This document shows, piece after piece, positions 15,308 through 23,316 of a stretch of DNA of 60,069 bases (positions are counted from its first letter, which is position 1; every line of letters begins with the position of its first letter). The DNA is from UBA7332 sp051652645 (GTDB lineage Bacteria; Bacteroidota; Bacteroidia; Bacteroidales; UBA7332). Location: the NCBI GenBank assembly GCA_051652645.1, contig JBOFUP010000063.1, positions 1 to 60,069 of the forward strand, in the 5' to 3' direction. Below the pieces are notes generated by a model. That model was given only the letters and a program-made list of their open reading frames with translations, was not told the origin of the DNA and made no database searches. The translations under genes were made by a program, and so were the position numbers.

Positions 15308-17170
15308 ATGATAACAAAGAAGATTCATACACTTGTTGTGATGCTACTGCTGGGATTGTGGGCTAATGCCTTATCGGCTCAGGAGGCTATTGAGCTGAAG
15401 GCTTATGCTCAGTCGCCGGTGGTGAGCGGTCAGCAGTTTCGTGTCACATTCACTGTTAACGCCTCGGCAGGCAACAGTGACCTTCGTGCGCCTGAGTTTA
15501 CGGGATTCAGCGTACTGATGGGTCCTTCGAGATCGGTGAGCAGTAGCACGCAGATCATCAATGGGAATATGCTCAGTAGTACATCGGTGACTTATACTTA
15601 TGTATTGTTGGCCGAGAAGGAGGGTACTTTCAATATTGCTCCGGCTACGGTGACAATAAAGGGTAAGCAGTACTCCTCGAATGCGATGAGCATAAAGGTT
15701 CTTCCGCAGGATAAGACGGGGGCTTCATCTTCATCGGCTTCATCTGGTGCTGCCTCTAGTGGTGGCAATGGTGCGGCTGTATCGGCGGAGAACTTATTCT
15801 TGAGGGCTATTGTCTCGAGAAGTAAGCTCTATGAGCAGGAGTCGCTCACTGTCACTTATAAGCTCTATTCGAGGGTGGATCTCTCGAATGTCGAGAGTGT
15901 GAAGTTGCCTGATTTTGAGGGTTTCTTGGTACAGGATATTGAGCAGCCGGAGAGTACTCGTGGTCAGTTGTCTATGGAGAACTACAACGGGATGAACTAC
16001 CAGACTTTGATACTTAAGCAGTCGGTTTTGTTTCCGCAAAAGAGTGGTAAGATAACTATCCCTTCGGCTTCTCTGGATGCTGTCTTTAGGGTTAGAGCGC
16101 AGGGTAATCAGCGCAATAGGAGTATCTTCGATGACTTCTTTGACTCTTATCAGAGTGCGAAGAAGAGTCTTAAGACTCCTGAGTTGACTATCAACGTGGA
16201 GCCTCTCCCTTCGCAGAGTAAGCCTACGGGTTTCTCTGGGGCGGTGGGTAACTACTCGCTTAAGAGCTCTATCTCTACCAATAGGGTTAAGCAGAATGAG
16301 GCTATAACGATTAAGTTGTCGCTCTCGGGGGATGGTAACATCAAGATTGCTAAGATCCCTGACTTGGATATACCGTCGGACTTTGAGAGCTATGATCCTA
16401 AGGTGGATCTGGTGACTAAGGGTAGTACGGCTGGGGTGTCGGGTACTAAGAGTGTGGAGTATCTGCTTATTCCTCGTCTGGAGGGTGAATACACTATACC
16501 GAGTGTGAAGTTTAGCTATTTCGACCCTAAGAGTAAGAGTTATAAGAGCTTGATGAGTGATCCTTTCAATATCACTGTTGAGAGGGGTGAGGGTGGTGCT
16601 TCTGCTTCATCATCGCAGGCTAACTTCACTCAGAGGGAGAGCGTGAAGCGTCTGGCTGAGGATATTCGCTTTATTCGCCCGGAGTTTAAGTTGGTCAAGA
16701 GTAGTCAATACCTTTATGGCTCGATGGCTTACTTGTTCTGGTTTATCTTCCCTACGCTACTGATGGCTATAATTTTTATTGTATACCGCAAGCGCATGGT
16801 GGAGAATGCTAATATTGCTCTTTCGAAAGGTAAGAAGGCTGGTCGTGTGGCTGCTAAGCGCCTCAAGCAAGCGGCTATTCATCTTCAGAAGCAGCAGAAG
16901 AAGGAGTATTACGATGAACTCCTAAAGGCGCTTTGGGGATATGTGAGTGATAAGCTTAATATGCCTCTTTCTACTCTCAACAAGGAGAACATTGATAGTG
17001 TGTTGGAGTCGAGGGGTGTGGATAGTTCGACCAGAGAGTCGCTAAAGGAGATTCTTAATAGCTGTGAGTTTGCTCGTTATGCTCCTGATCAGGGTGGCGA
17101 GGCTATGGATCGTCTTTATAGTGAGGCTACGGAGTTGATTAATAAGATTGAATCAATCATCAAAAAGTAA
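15308..17170 (+). CDS. batD: BatD, oxygen-tolerance protein
   Basis: A 620-residue protein with a signal peptide (ending ANALSAQ, about residue 24) and tandem Ig-like beta domains of the BatD type (VSGQQFRVTFTVNA, EGTFNIAPATVTIKGKQY; second copy LSLSGDGNIKIAKIPDL...EGEYTIPSVKF). A Ser/Ala/Gly-rich linker lies near residues 136-160, one membrane span at about 475-495 (LFWFIFPTLLMAIIFIVY), and a cytoplasmic helical tail with LKALWGYVSDKLNMP. It is anchored in the inner membrane with its beta domains in the periplasm, probably scaffolding BatA/B/C. It follows batC by about 50 bases and precedes batE by 13. Confidence 0.92.
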   Translation: MITKKIHTLVVMLLLGLWANALSAQEAIELKAYAQSPVVSGQQFRVTFTVNASAGNSDLRAPEFTGFSVLMGPSRSVSSSTQIINGNMLSSTSVTYTYVLLAEKEGTFNIAPATVTIKGKQYSSNAMSIKVLPQDKTGASSSSASSGAASSGGNGAAVSAENLFLRAIVSRSKLYEQESLTVTYKLYSRVDLSNVESVKLPDFEGFLVQDIEQPESTRGQLSMENYNGMNYQTLILKQSVLFPQKSGKITIPSASLDAVFRVRAQGNQRNRSIFDDFFDSYQSAKKSLKTPELTINVEPLPSQSKPTGFSGAVGNYSLKSSISTNRVKQNEAITIKLSLSGDGNIKIAKIPDLDIPSDFESYDPKVDLVTKGSTAGVSGTKSVEYLLIPRLEGEYTIPSVKFSYFDPKSKSYKSLMSDPFNITVERGEGGASASSSQANFTQRESVKRLAEDIRFIRPEFKLVKSSQYLYGSMAYLFWFIFPTLLMAIIFIVYRKRMVENANIALSKGKKAGRVAAKRLKQAAIHLQKQQKKEYYDELLKALWGYVSDKLNMPLSTLNKENIDSVLESRGVDSSTRESLKEILNSCEFARYAPDQGGEAMDRLYSEATELINKIESIIKK

Positions 17171-17183
17171 TGAGTGAAGGATT

Positions 17184-17945
17184 ATGAATATTAAGAACTA
17201 TATATTGATACTACTGCTGGCATTGGTCTCTCCTCTGTGGGGAGCTGATGGGGCTTTGGATCTTCAGAAGCAGGCGGCTCAGGCTTACAACAGTGGTGAT
17301 TATGCTCAGGCGGCTCAGCACTATGAGTCGCTCTTGAACGAGGGTTATATCTCTGGGGAGCTTTACTATAACTTGGGTAATGCTTATTATAAGGATAAGA
17401 ATATAGCTCAGGCTATTCTCAACTATGAGAGGGCTTCACTATTATCTCCTGGGGATGATGATGTGAGGGTTAATCTGGAGATTGCTCGCGAACAGGTGGT
17501 GGATAAGATTGATACTCTCGGAAGGATATTCTTGGTGGAGTGGATTGATGCCGTGGTGAATAGTCGCTCTTCAAATGGGTGGGCTGTGGTGGCCATAGTG
17601 GCTTTCATCTCTCTGCTGCTTTCTCTGGCTCTCTACTTCTTTGGTAATCGTATTTGGGCTAAGAAGCTGGGGTTCTTCCTTGGTTTGTTTATGGTGATGA
17701 TTACTCTGTTTGCTAATTATGGTGCAAGGGTGCAGAGGGATAAGCTCGTGGAGCGTAACTCGGCTATCGTTTTTGCATCGTCTGTGAGCTGCAAGAGTAC
17801 TCCTGCCGTGAGTGGTACTAATCTCTTTGTGCTTCATCAGGGCACTAAGGTGACAATAAAGAGTAAGCTGGGAGAGTGGAGTGAGATCGTTCTCTCGGAT
17901 GGCAATGTGGGGTGGATTCCTTCTGCTGACATTGTGGTGATATAA
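17184..17945 (+). CDS. batE: BatE, TPR and SH3-like membrane protein
   Basis: This 253-residue protein has a signal peptide (MNIKNYILILLLALVSPLWG), two TPR-like repeats (AAQAYNSGDYAQAAQHYESL and YNLGNAYYKDKNIAQAILNYE), two membrane spans at about 132-153 and 162-180, and a C-terminal bacterial SH3-like segment (VSGTNLFVLHQGTKVTIK...GWIPSADIVVI). It is the last gene of the bat operon and is followed by a terminator hairpin. The SH3-like domain suggests peptidoglycan or protein binding in the periplasm. Confidence 0.9.
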   Translation: MNIKNYILILLLALVSPLWGADGALDLQKQAAQAYNSGDYAQAAQHYESLLNEGYISGELYYNLGNAYYKDKNIAQAILNYERASLLSPGDDDVRVNLEIAREQVVDKIDTLGRIFLVEWIDAVVNSRSSNGWAVVAIVAFISLLLSLALYFFGNRIWAKKLGFFLGLFMVMITLFANYGARVQRDKLVERNSAIVFASSVSCKSTPAVSGTNLFVLHQGTKVTIKSKLGEWSEIVLSDGNVGWIPSADIVVI

Positions 17946-17953
17946 TTATTTTT

Positions 17954-17996
17954 AGAGGCTCCCTGACTTTGTGGTTGGGGGGCCTCTTCTGTTTTT
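17954..17996 (+). terminator. Terminator after the bat operon
   Basis: AGAGGCTCCC (17954-17963) pairs with the GGG..GCCTCT arm ending at 17987, with one G-U pair, followed by TCTGTTTTT. It lies right after the batE stop. Confidence 0.7.
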
Positions 17997-18085
17997 GTGT
18001 GAATAGTATGTGTGATTATTTGTTTAATTGTGATAATTTGAATAGTTTTACACGTAGATTTACATTATTACTTTAATTATAGGAG

Positions 18086-18742
18086 ATGAAAAATTCAAAA
18101 AGGAGTTTGGCTTTGATGGCTTTCGTAATCTTTGCATCTTTGTTTGCTCAATCGATCTCTGCACAGAAGATATTGGATGCTCTGGGCAAGGGTAGCCTAA
18201 AGGATAAGGTGCAGGGTGTGGTAGAGAGTGTGGCGGGGAACTACGTTAAGTTTAATATCACTGGTGAGTGGATCTATAAGGGTGCGACTATTGACCTTAA
18301 ATCATCGAATCAGTTGGCTAATCTTGGCTCTAATGTGTTGGGGAATACGCTGGATGATAAGGTTAATGAGCAGCTAAAGAGGTTGGGCATTAAGCCTGAC
18401 TTGATGAGGATTACTTTCAATAGTGACTCTTCTTTCGTAGTGAAAATGGATGCTAGGGAGTTTAAGGGTCGTTATAGCTACAATAAGGAGAACCAGGATC
18501 TGGTGCTTACCTCTGAGCGTTTCGCTAAGTCTATCAAGGTGAATGTGGAGGTGTTGGCTACGAATATCATCTTCTACTTCCAGGCGGATGGTATGTTGTC
18601 TTTCGTTAAGGGTGTGGCTGGTAATGTTAAGAGTGAATCTATTCAAGGCATTAGTAAGTTGCTGGGTAATTATGAGAATATGAGTGTGGGCTTCAAGTTT
18701 GAGGCTGCTGATGGGCGTAGCTTGAAGGATATGTTGAATTAG
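18086..18742 (+). CDS. DUF4923 family exported protein
   Basis: A 218-residue protein with a signal peptide (MKNSKRSLALMAFVIFASLFAQSISAQ) and a body with the DUF4923 pattern: ILDALGKGSLKDKVQGVVESV, then NITGEWIYKGATIDLKSSN and a series of beta strands (FKGRYSYNKENQDLVLT). The family is Bacteroidota-specific with no known function. The beta-rich, lipocalin-like body after an exported helix suggests a periplasmic or outer-membrane-associated protein. It stands alone between the bat operon terminator and a bidirectional terminator. Confidence 0.8.
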   Translation: MKNSKRSLALMAFVIFASLFAQSISAQKILDALGKGSLKDKVQGVVESVAGNYVKFNITGEWIYKGATIDLKSSNQLANLGSNVLGNTLDDKVNEQLKRLGIKPDLMRITFNSDSSFVVKMDAREFKGRYSYNKENQDLVLTSERFAKSIKVNVEVLATNIIFYFQADGMLSFVKGVAGNVKSESIQGISKLLGNYENMSVGFKFEAADGRSLKDMLN

Positions 18743-18781
18743 TAGTACTGCTTTAGTTATCACAATATAATGGGTTATATG

Positions 18782-18825
18782 AAAAGCGGAGAGGGTGTCC
18801 TTGTTGGGACTCCTTCTCCGCTTTT
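18782..18825. terminator. Bidirectional terminator between convergent genes
   Basis: AAAAGCGGAGA..GTCC and GGAC..TCTCCGCTTTT form a stem of about 19 bp with two weak positions and a TTGTTG loop. The stem is flanked by A4 and T4, so it can stop transcription from the DUF4923 gene (plus) and exonuclease III gene (minus). Confidence 0.8.
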
Positions 18826-18829
18826 GTGC

Positions 18830-19597
18830 TTAGAGTTTGATCTCAATACCTACGGGTGAGTGGTCTGAGCCATCCATCTCTGGGAAGATGTATGCATCTA
18901 CGAGGGATGATTCAAGGGTGGAGGATAGTAGGAAGTAGTCTATACGCCAGCCTATGTTTTTGGCTCGTGCTCCGCCTCGATAGCTCCACCAGCTGTACAT
19001 ATCTGTTTTCTCGGGGTAGAGTGCTCGGAAGCTATCTATGAATCCTCCTTGGGTGTATCTATCCATACCGTCTATCTCCTCTTGCATGAATCCGGCCGTT
19101 TTGTTGTAGTTGGCTTTCGGTCGGGCTATGTCTATTGCTTTGTGTGCGACATTCATATCTCCACAGATAACCACGGGCTTTGTTTTCTCGAGTTTCTTCA
19201 AGAAGTCAAAGAAGGCTTTGTCCCACTCTTGGCGATACTCTAATCTGAGGAGTTCGCTACCGGAATTGGGTACGTATACATTGACGAGATAGAAATTGGG
19301 GTATTCGGCCGTGATGACTCGTCCTTCGTTGTCGTGCTCTTGAACTCCTATGCCGAATGAGATGCTTTGGGCTGGGGTCTTGGATAGTATTGCAGTGCCG
19401 GAGTATCCTTTGCGCTCAGCTGAGTGGGCGTATATGTGGTATCCTTCGAGTGAGGATAGTGTCTCTGCTACTTGATCATCTTGTGCTTTGGTCTCTTGTA
19501 GGCATAGTATGTGGCAATTAAGAGCTTCTAGATGATCGAAAAAGGACTTTTTTGCAATGGCGCGTATTCCATTGACGTTCCATGAAATTATTCTCAT
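18830..19597 (-). CDS. xth: Exodeoxyribonuclease III (AP endonuclease)
   Basis: The 255-residue enzyme belongs to the exonuclease III/Ape1 family, which cleaves abasic sites and resects DNA from 3' ends in base-excision repair. Diagnostic motifs are ISWNVNGIRA (4-13), LQETKAQ (with the metal-binding Glu), RIDYF near the C-terminus and the final GSDHSPVGIEI, where Asp-His is the catalytic pair. The ICGDMNVAHKAIDIARP segment supplies the Asp-x-Asn motif. Length is normal. It is a single-gene unit transcribed from 19597 down to the shared terminator. Confidence 0.95.
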   Translation of the reverse strand: MRIISWNVNGIRAIAKKSFFDHLEALNCHILCLQETKAQDDQVAETLSSLEGYHIYAHSAERKGYSGTAILSKTPAQSISFGIGVQEHDNEGRVITAEYPNFYLVNVYVPNSGSELLRLEYRQEWDKAFFDFLKKLEKTKPVVICGDMNVAHKAIDIARPKANYNKTAGFMQEEIDGMDRYTQGGFIDSFRALYPEKTDMYSWWSYRGGARAKNIGWRIDYFLLSSTLESSLVDAYIFPEMDGSDHSPVGIEIKL

Positions 19598-19770
19598 ACT
19601 TCTTTATCTTTTTTATTGGGTGAATATAGTGAAAGATTTTTTTTGCTTGGTGCTTTATCGTAGAAATCTATTTCTCTTTTTCGTGGGTATATAGTAATTA
19701 ACTTTTTTGGGATGTAGTATGTTCTAATGGTATAGTATATATTTATGACCTAATACAATTTGTTCTTGTT

Positions 19771-20352
19771 ATGGATGTTTCTCAATATGAGGTTTTAAGA
19801 GAATACTTTAGGGAGTATTTCCCTTTATCTAATGATGGGTTAGATGATTTTATCTCTTCTTTTGATGTAAAGTGTTACAAGAGGGGTGAGCTATTACTCT
19901 CTCCTGAGAGGGCGGATAGTAGTCTGAGGTTTATAACTAATGGTAGTATAAGAGAGTATTATATGAGTGATTATAAAGAGGTGAATATTAACTTTTTTAT
20001 TAAACCTGAATTTATTACTGATATATGTTCTTTCAATAGTAATTTGAAGAGTCATAAGTGGCAGGAGGCTCTCTCGGATGTTTATATTCTCTCTATGGAT
20101 AAGAGTCGATTTGATGTTATGATATCTAAATATCCTTGTGGTAGGCTTTTCTTTGAATCTCTCCTGCAGAGGATGATGCAGATGAGGGAGGTCATTGAGT
20201 TTAATAGGTTGACGAAGAGTCCCGAGGAGCTTTATAAGTGTATTCTGGAGAATAATGCTGAGTGGATTCATTGTTTGCCGCAGTATCATATTGCTATGTT
20301 TATTGGTGTTACTCCTGAGACATTAAGTAGGATAAGAAAACGTATTTATTGA
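19771..20352 (+). CDS. Crp/Fnr family transcriptional regulator
   Basis: A 193-residue regulator with an N-terminal cyclic-nucleotide-binding-type beta-barrel (KRGELLLSPERADSSLRFITNGSIREYYM, about 37-65), a dimer helix (FFESLLQRMMQMREVIEFNRL) and a C-terminal winged helix ending with the recognition helix TPETLSRIRKR (181-191). That helix carries E-x-x-S-R (E183, S186, R187), the FNR-type base-contact pattern for TTGAT half-sites. There is no N-terminal four-cysteine cluster, so it is not an Fe-S FNR sensor. A matching palindrome TTGAT-N4-ATCAA overlaps its stop codon and precedes the next two genes, which it probably activates. The signal is unknown. Confidence 0.9.
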   Translation: MDVSQYEVLREYFREYFPLSNDGLDDFISSFDVKCYKRGELLLSPERADSSLRFITNGSIREYYMSDYKEVNINFFIKPEFITDICSFNSNLKSHKWQEALSDVYILSMDKSRFDVMISKYPCGRLFFESLLQRMMQMREVIEFNRLTKSPEELYKCILENNAEWIHCLPQYHIAMFIGVTPETLSRIRKRIY

Positions 20353-20364
20353 TTTAGATCAATA
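20347..20364 (+). promoter_or_regulatory. FNR-type operator palindrome
   Basis: TATTGATTTAGATCAATA has perfect 7-base arms around TTAG and contains the exact FNR-class core TTGAT-N4-ATCAA. It overlaps the regulator's stop codon. Its centre (about 20355.5) lies about 42 bases upstream of the start point expected from the -7 box at 20385-20392, the class II activator position. Confidence 0.75.
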
Positions 20365-20384
20365 GATTTTCTCTTTTTGGGGGA

Positions 20385-20392
20385 TATATTTG
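20385..20392 (+). promoter_or_regulatory. -7 box TATATTTG for the hydrolase pair
   Basis: An exact TAnnTTTG match with no recognisable -33 element at the right distance, which suits activator dependence. Transcription would start around 20397-20400, leaving almost no leader before ATG 20402 or 20408. Confidence 0.65.
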
Positions 20393-20401
20393 CAGAAAAA
20401 T

Positions 20402-21049
20402 ATGAATATGTTATATCCAACAGAGAGGTTACTACTCAACGGTGAGATACCTGTGAACTGTTATATTATCCAGCGTGATAATGAGTGTTTTATCGTTGAT
20501 CCTGGATATGAGAAGGAGAGGATAATTGAATATGTAAACGATAGAGGTTATGTCGTAAAGGGTATTCTACTGACTCATGCTCATATAGATCATATTGAGG
20601 CTTTAGATTGTTTTGATGTGCCTATTTATTTGCATGATAGGGAGATAGAGATTCTTATGGATAGCTCTCTGAATGGTTTTGATTTCTTCAATAAGAGGCC
20701 TAAATATTGTTTGTCAGAAAGATCTATTATTGCTCTGAATGATGGGGATAGGTTAGCTGTGGGGGATGGTCATCATATTGAGGTGGTATTTACCCCTGGG
20801 CACACTCAGGGGAGTGTTTGCTACTTGATAGGTTGTGATCTTTATACTGGTGATACTCTCTTTGAGGGTAGTGTGGGGAGATGGGATAGGCCTACGGGGG
20901 ATCTGAATGAGTTGAAGGCTTCTATTGCTAGGTTGATGAGGGTGATACCTGATAATTACTTGATTCATCCCTCTCATTATAGAAGTTCTACTATATTGTT
21001 AGAGAAACAACACAACTCTTTTGTTAGGGAGTGGTATTTTAATATGTAA
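20402..21049 (+). CDS. Metallo-beta-lactamase-fold hydrolase (glyoxalase II-like)
   Basis: A 215-residue protein of the MBL superfamily. The binuclear metal motif is THAHIDH (58-64), followed by FTPGHTQGSVCYL with the next His, an Asp in LYTGDTLFEGSVGR, and a late His in LIHPSHYRSST. This layout fits the glyoxalase II/YcbL-type thioesterase-like group rather than RNases or beta-lactamases; the substrate is unknown. A TTG start at 20390 is open but lies in the promoter box, so ATG 20402 (or 20408) is preferred. It is followed 11 bases later by an isochorismatase-like gene and probably controlled by the upstream Crp/Fnr protein. Confidence 0.88.
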   Translation: MNMLYPTERLLLNGEIPVNCYIIQRDNECFIVDPGYEKERIIEYVNDRGYVVKGILLTHAHIDHIEALDCFDVPIYLHDREIEILMDSSLNGFDFFNKRPKYCLSERSIIALNDGDRLAVGDGHHIEVVFTPGHTQGSVCYLIGCDLYTGDTLFEGSVGRWDRPTGDLNELKASIARLMRVIPDNYLIHPSHYRSSTILLEKQHNSFVREWYFNM

Positions 21050-21060
21050 ATCTATTGATT

Positions 21061-21579
21061 ATGAAAAGTGCACTTTTGTTGATTGATCTTCAGAATGACT
21101 ATTTCCAGGGTTATAGCTTTCCTCTTTGGAATACTGAAGTTGTATTAGAAAGGACATTGAAGCTTATTGAGAGAGCTAAGGAGGCTGATGTAGAGATTAT
21201 CCATATTCAGCATATAGCTGATCCTGAGCTTGGGCTAGCTCCTTTCTTTAACCGTGGCACTGAGGGTGTGAATATCAGAAAGGAGATTATGGATGCTGCT
21301 CCTAATGGGCATGTCGTAGTGAAAACTTTTGCTGATAGTTTCATCAAAACGGACCTTGAGGCTTTGCTCTCTAAGCTTGGTGTGCAGAGGTTATTTGTTT
21401 GTGGGATGATGACTCAGAACTGTGTGACTCATACTGCCATATCAAAACATGCGGAAAAGTATAGTGTTGAGATTGTCCAGGATTGTTGTACGACGGTGAG
21501 CGAGATGTTGCATCTTATTGCTCTGGCTGCAGTTTCTACTAGAGCTGACTTGGTGAATTCGGATGATATAGTGTTTTGA
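21061..21579 (+). CDS. Isochorismatase-like cysteine hydrolase
   Basis: A 172-residue alpha/beta hydrolase of the isochorismatase/nicotinamidase superfamily. The catalytic triad is visible: Asp in LLIDLQNDYF (D9), Lys in HVVVKTFADSF and Cys in MMTQNCVTHTA. The cis-peptide segment VCGMMTQ precedes the Cys. The substrate could be an amide such as nicotinamide or a small carbamoyl compound; no feature singles one out. An upstream TTG at 21055 is less likely than ATG 21061. It forms a probable two-gene operon with the MBL-fold gene and ends before a strong bidirectional terminator. Confidence 0.88.
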   Translation: MKSALLLIDLQNDYFQGYSFPLWNTEVVLERTLKLIERAKEADVEIIHIQHIADPELGLAPFFNRGTEGVNIRKEIMDAAPNGHVVVKTFADSFIKTDLEALLSKLGVQRLFVCGMMTQNCVTHTAISKHAEKYSVEIVQDCCTTVSEMLHLIALAAVSTRADLVNSDDIVF

Positions 21580-21628
21580 TCTTTAGCTCCTTGTGTGAGG
21601 GGTGTGATTATGCTTGCTTATAATTAAT

Positions 21629-21679
21629 AAAGAGATGCAGGAGGGGCTCATGTGGTTGGCCTCGCCTGCATCTCTTTTT
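21629..21679. terminator. Bidirectional terminator between convergent operons
   Basis: AAAGAGATGCAGG (21629-21641) pairs exactly with CCTGCATCTCTTT (21665-21677), with further pairing inside, followed by two more T. It can end both the hydrolase operon (plus) and the PCMD operon (minus). Confidence 0.85.
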
Positions 21680-21708
21680 GATTGTATTATACTGTTCTTT
21701 ATGGTATT

Positions 21709-23316
21709 CTAGTCCCAACCAAGCTCGAGATTGTCTATCAGGAGCGTGCTGCCTGCTCCGCCGGTGAAATAGTCGCCGTATCTACTTGCTGAGCATACTA
21801 TGATTAGGTATTTGGGTGTTCGCTCGGTGTCTCTATATTCTAACTCCAAAGTGAATGGTTCATAGTTGTCCATGCTTTCTCCTGTGAAGAGCTCGGCATA
21901 GGCTATGATGTTACTGTCGTTTGGATCGAAGAGCTTACGCTCGGAGGCTTTGGTGCGTATCTCCACGGGTGAGTCCCAATCGCCTAGTGCTATGTATATG
22001 GCACAGGTGTCTGGCACATTGGCTAGGTGGGGGAATAGCTCTTTGTCATAGTAGTTTATTGGTTTACTGCTATAACGGTATGAACCCTCTAGGCGTGTGG
22101 GCTTCTCTGTGAATGGGCGTCCAAAGTCTAGAACGCCGTTGGTGCCGTCTACTCGCTTGAACTCTCCAACGAAGAGGTTGCCCGCAGCGAATTTACCTAT
22201 CGTGCCTATTCCTACGAACTTTGACTCTAGTTTGGCTGCTTTGCCCGATCCGGTGGATGTCTCTTCGGTAGGGGTTGTGTTGCTCTCTCCTAGGGTTGAG
22301 GCTCCTTTGTTGCCCGTATCCCAAAATGAGCTGGAGGTTTCAGACCATGGGTTCCATACGCTACCTACCTTGTGCCAGTTGTCTAGTACACCCTCTACGA
22401 GTGTCACTTGTCGTCCTGTGGTGAAGCTTATGGTGTTGGCTTGTTCGCTATCTGTTACGGCTCTTGCTTGATAGCTTGTCTCGGGTGTGAGTCCTGTGAG
22501 TCTGGTGTAGAACTTCTCTCCTTGGTTGATGATCTGTGATGCATCAACGCTGGTCCAGCTCTCGGCTCCTGTGATTCGGTACTCGAATCCGTTGTTTGCT
22601 CCATCTATACCGGCTCCGTAGAGGTAGGCTACTTGCGTGAATGGGTCTACGCGTAGGGTGGATACGTTACTCTCAAGAAGGAAGACATAAAGGGACCACT
22701 CTTCCATGACAATGAAGTCGCTGTAGTTGACCATCACCGTGGTGTGGGCATAGTCGCCATATATGTTCCACTCGAGTGTTGGGAGTGTGTTGCTCATATT
22801 GATGGTTGAGCCTTCTGGTCCGAGCTTCAGATCTAATAGCTCTATCTCATCTAATGAGAATGCTGATCCAAGATTCAGTGAGGCTATCCTCTGTTCTGTA
22901 TTAAAGCTGGCTTGGCCTACTTGTCCCGTGATATTGAATCGACGTTCTATGTTTTGTTCGGCATTGATGCTCCAGATGTAATCTTGATAGAGTGATAGTG
23001 TCACCTCAACCGGGTTGGTCAGATCGAGTAATTGGCCTCTTGAGAGGGTGGTCTCGGCTGATTCTGTCACTTTGATGGACTCTACATATACTTTGCGGGG
23101 GTTAACGCTGTCTGAGAGATGGAGTGTCACAACTCGTTTGTCGTTGTCTATGCTTGGTGATGAGATGGCTCCGCGAACTTGTAGCTCTGTGATGTAGAGT
23201 GGTGTGCGGGGGTAGGGTATATCATTCTCAATACATCCGCTCATTAGGCTCATCAGTATGAGTAAAGTGAGCAGTGGTGCTAACCATCTATGTTTGTTTG
23301 ATGTTTTTATATACAT
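21709..23316 (-). CDS. PCMD domain surface lipoprotein (last gene of six-gene operon)
   Basis: This 535-residue protein has a lipoprotein signal peptide with lipobox LMSGC (C28) followed by acidic IENDIPY, consistent with outer-membrane or surface export in Bacteroidota. The middle has beta-rich Ig-like repeats; residues about 225-290 resemble fibronectin-type III (FYTRLTGLTPETSYQARAV). The C-terminal 220 residues form the PCMD (putative carbohydrate metabolism) domain: KLESKFVGIGTIGKFAAGN, LDFGRPFTEKPTRLEGSYRY, ALGDWDSPVEIRTK, CSASRYGDYFTGGAGS. The name of that domain is a prediction, not a shown activity. The start overlaps the preceding barrel gene by 10 bases. It lacks the DUF4493 N-terminus of its operon siblings. 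Confidence 0.85.
   Translation of the reverse strand: MYIKTSNKHRWLAPLLTLLILMSLMSGCIENDIPYPRTPLYITELQVRGAISSPSIDNDKRVVTLHLSDSVNPRKVYVESIKVTESAETTLSRGQLLDLTNPVEVTLSLYQDYIWSINAEQNIERRFNITGQVGQASFNTEQRIASLNLGSAFSLDEIELLDLKLGPEGSTINMSNTLPTLEWNIYGDYAHTTVMVNYSDFIVMEEWSLYVFLLESNVSTLRVDPFTQVAYLYGAGIDGANNGFEYRITGAESWTSVDASQIINQGEKFYTRLTGLTPETSYQARAVTDSEQANTISFTTGRQVTLVEGVLDNWHKVGSVWNPWSETSSSFWDTGNKGASTLGESNTTPTEETSTGSGKAAKLESKFVGIGTIGKFAAGNLFVGEFKRVDGTNGVLDFGRPFTEKPTRLEGSYRYSSKPINYYDKELFPHLANVPDTCAIYIALGDWDSPVEIRTKASERKLFDPNDSNIIAYAELFTGESMDNYEPFTLELEYRDTERTPKYLIIVCSASRYGDYFTGGAGSTLLIDNLELGWD

Noticed and set aside
20390..20401. TTG start for the MBL-fold protein
   Set aside because: The TTG is part of the -7 promoter box TATATTTG.
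21921..22471. Two plus-strand frames opposite the PCMD lipoprotein gene
   Set aside because: Shadows of a gene supported by lipobox and PCMD motifs on the minus strand.
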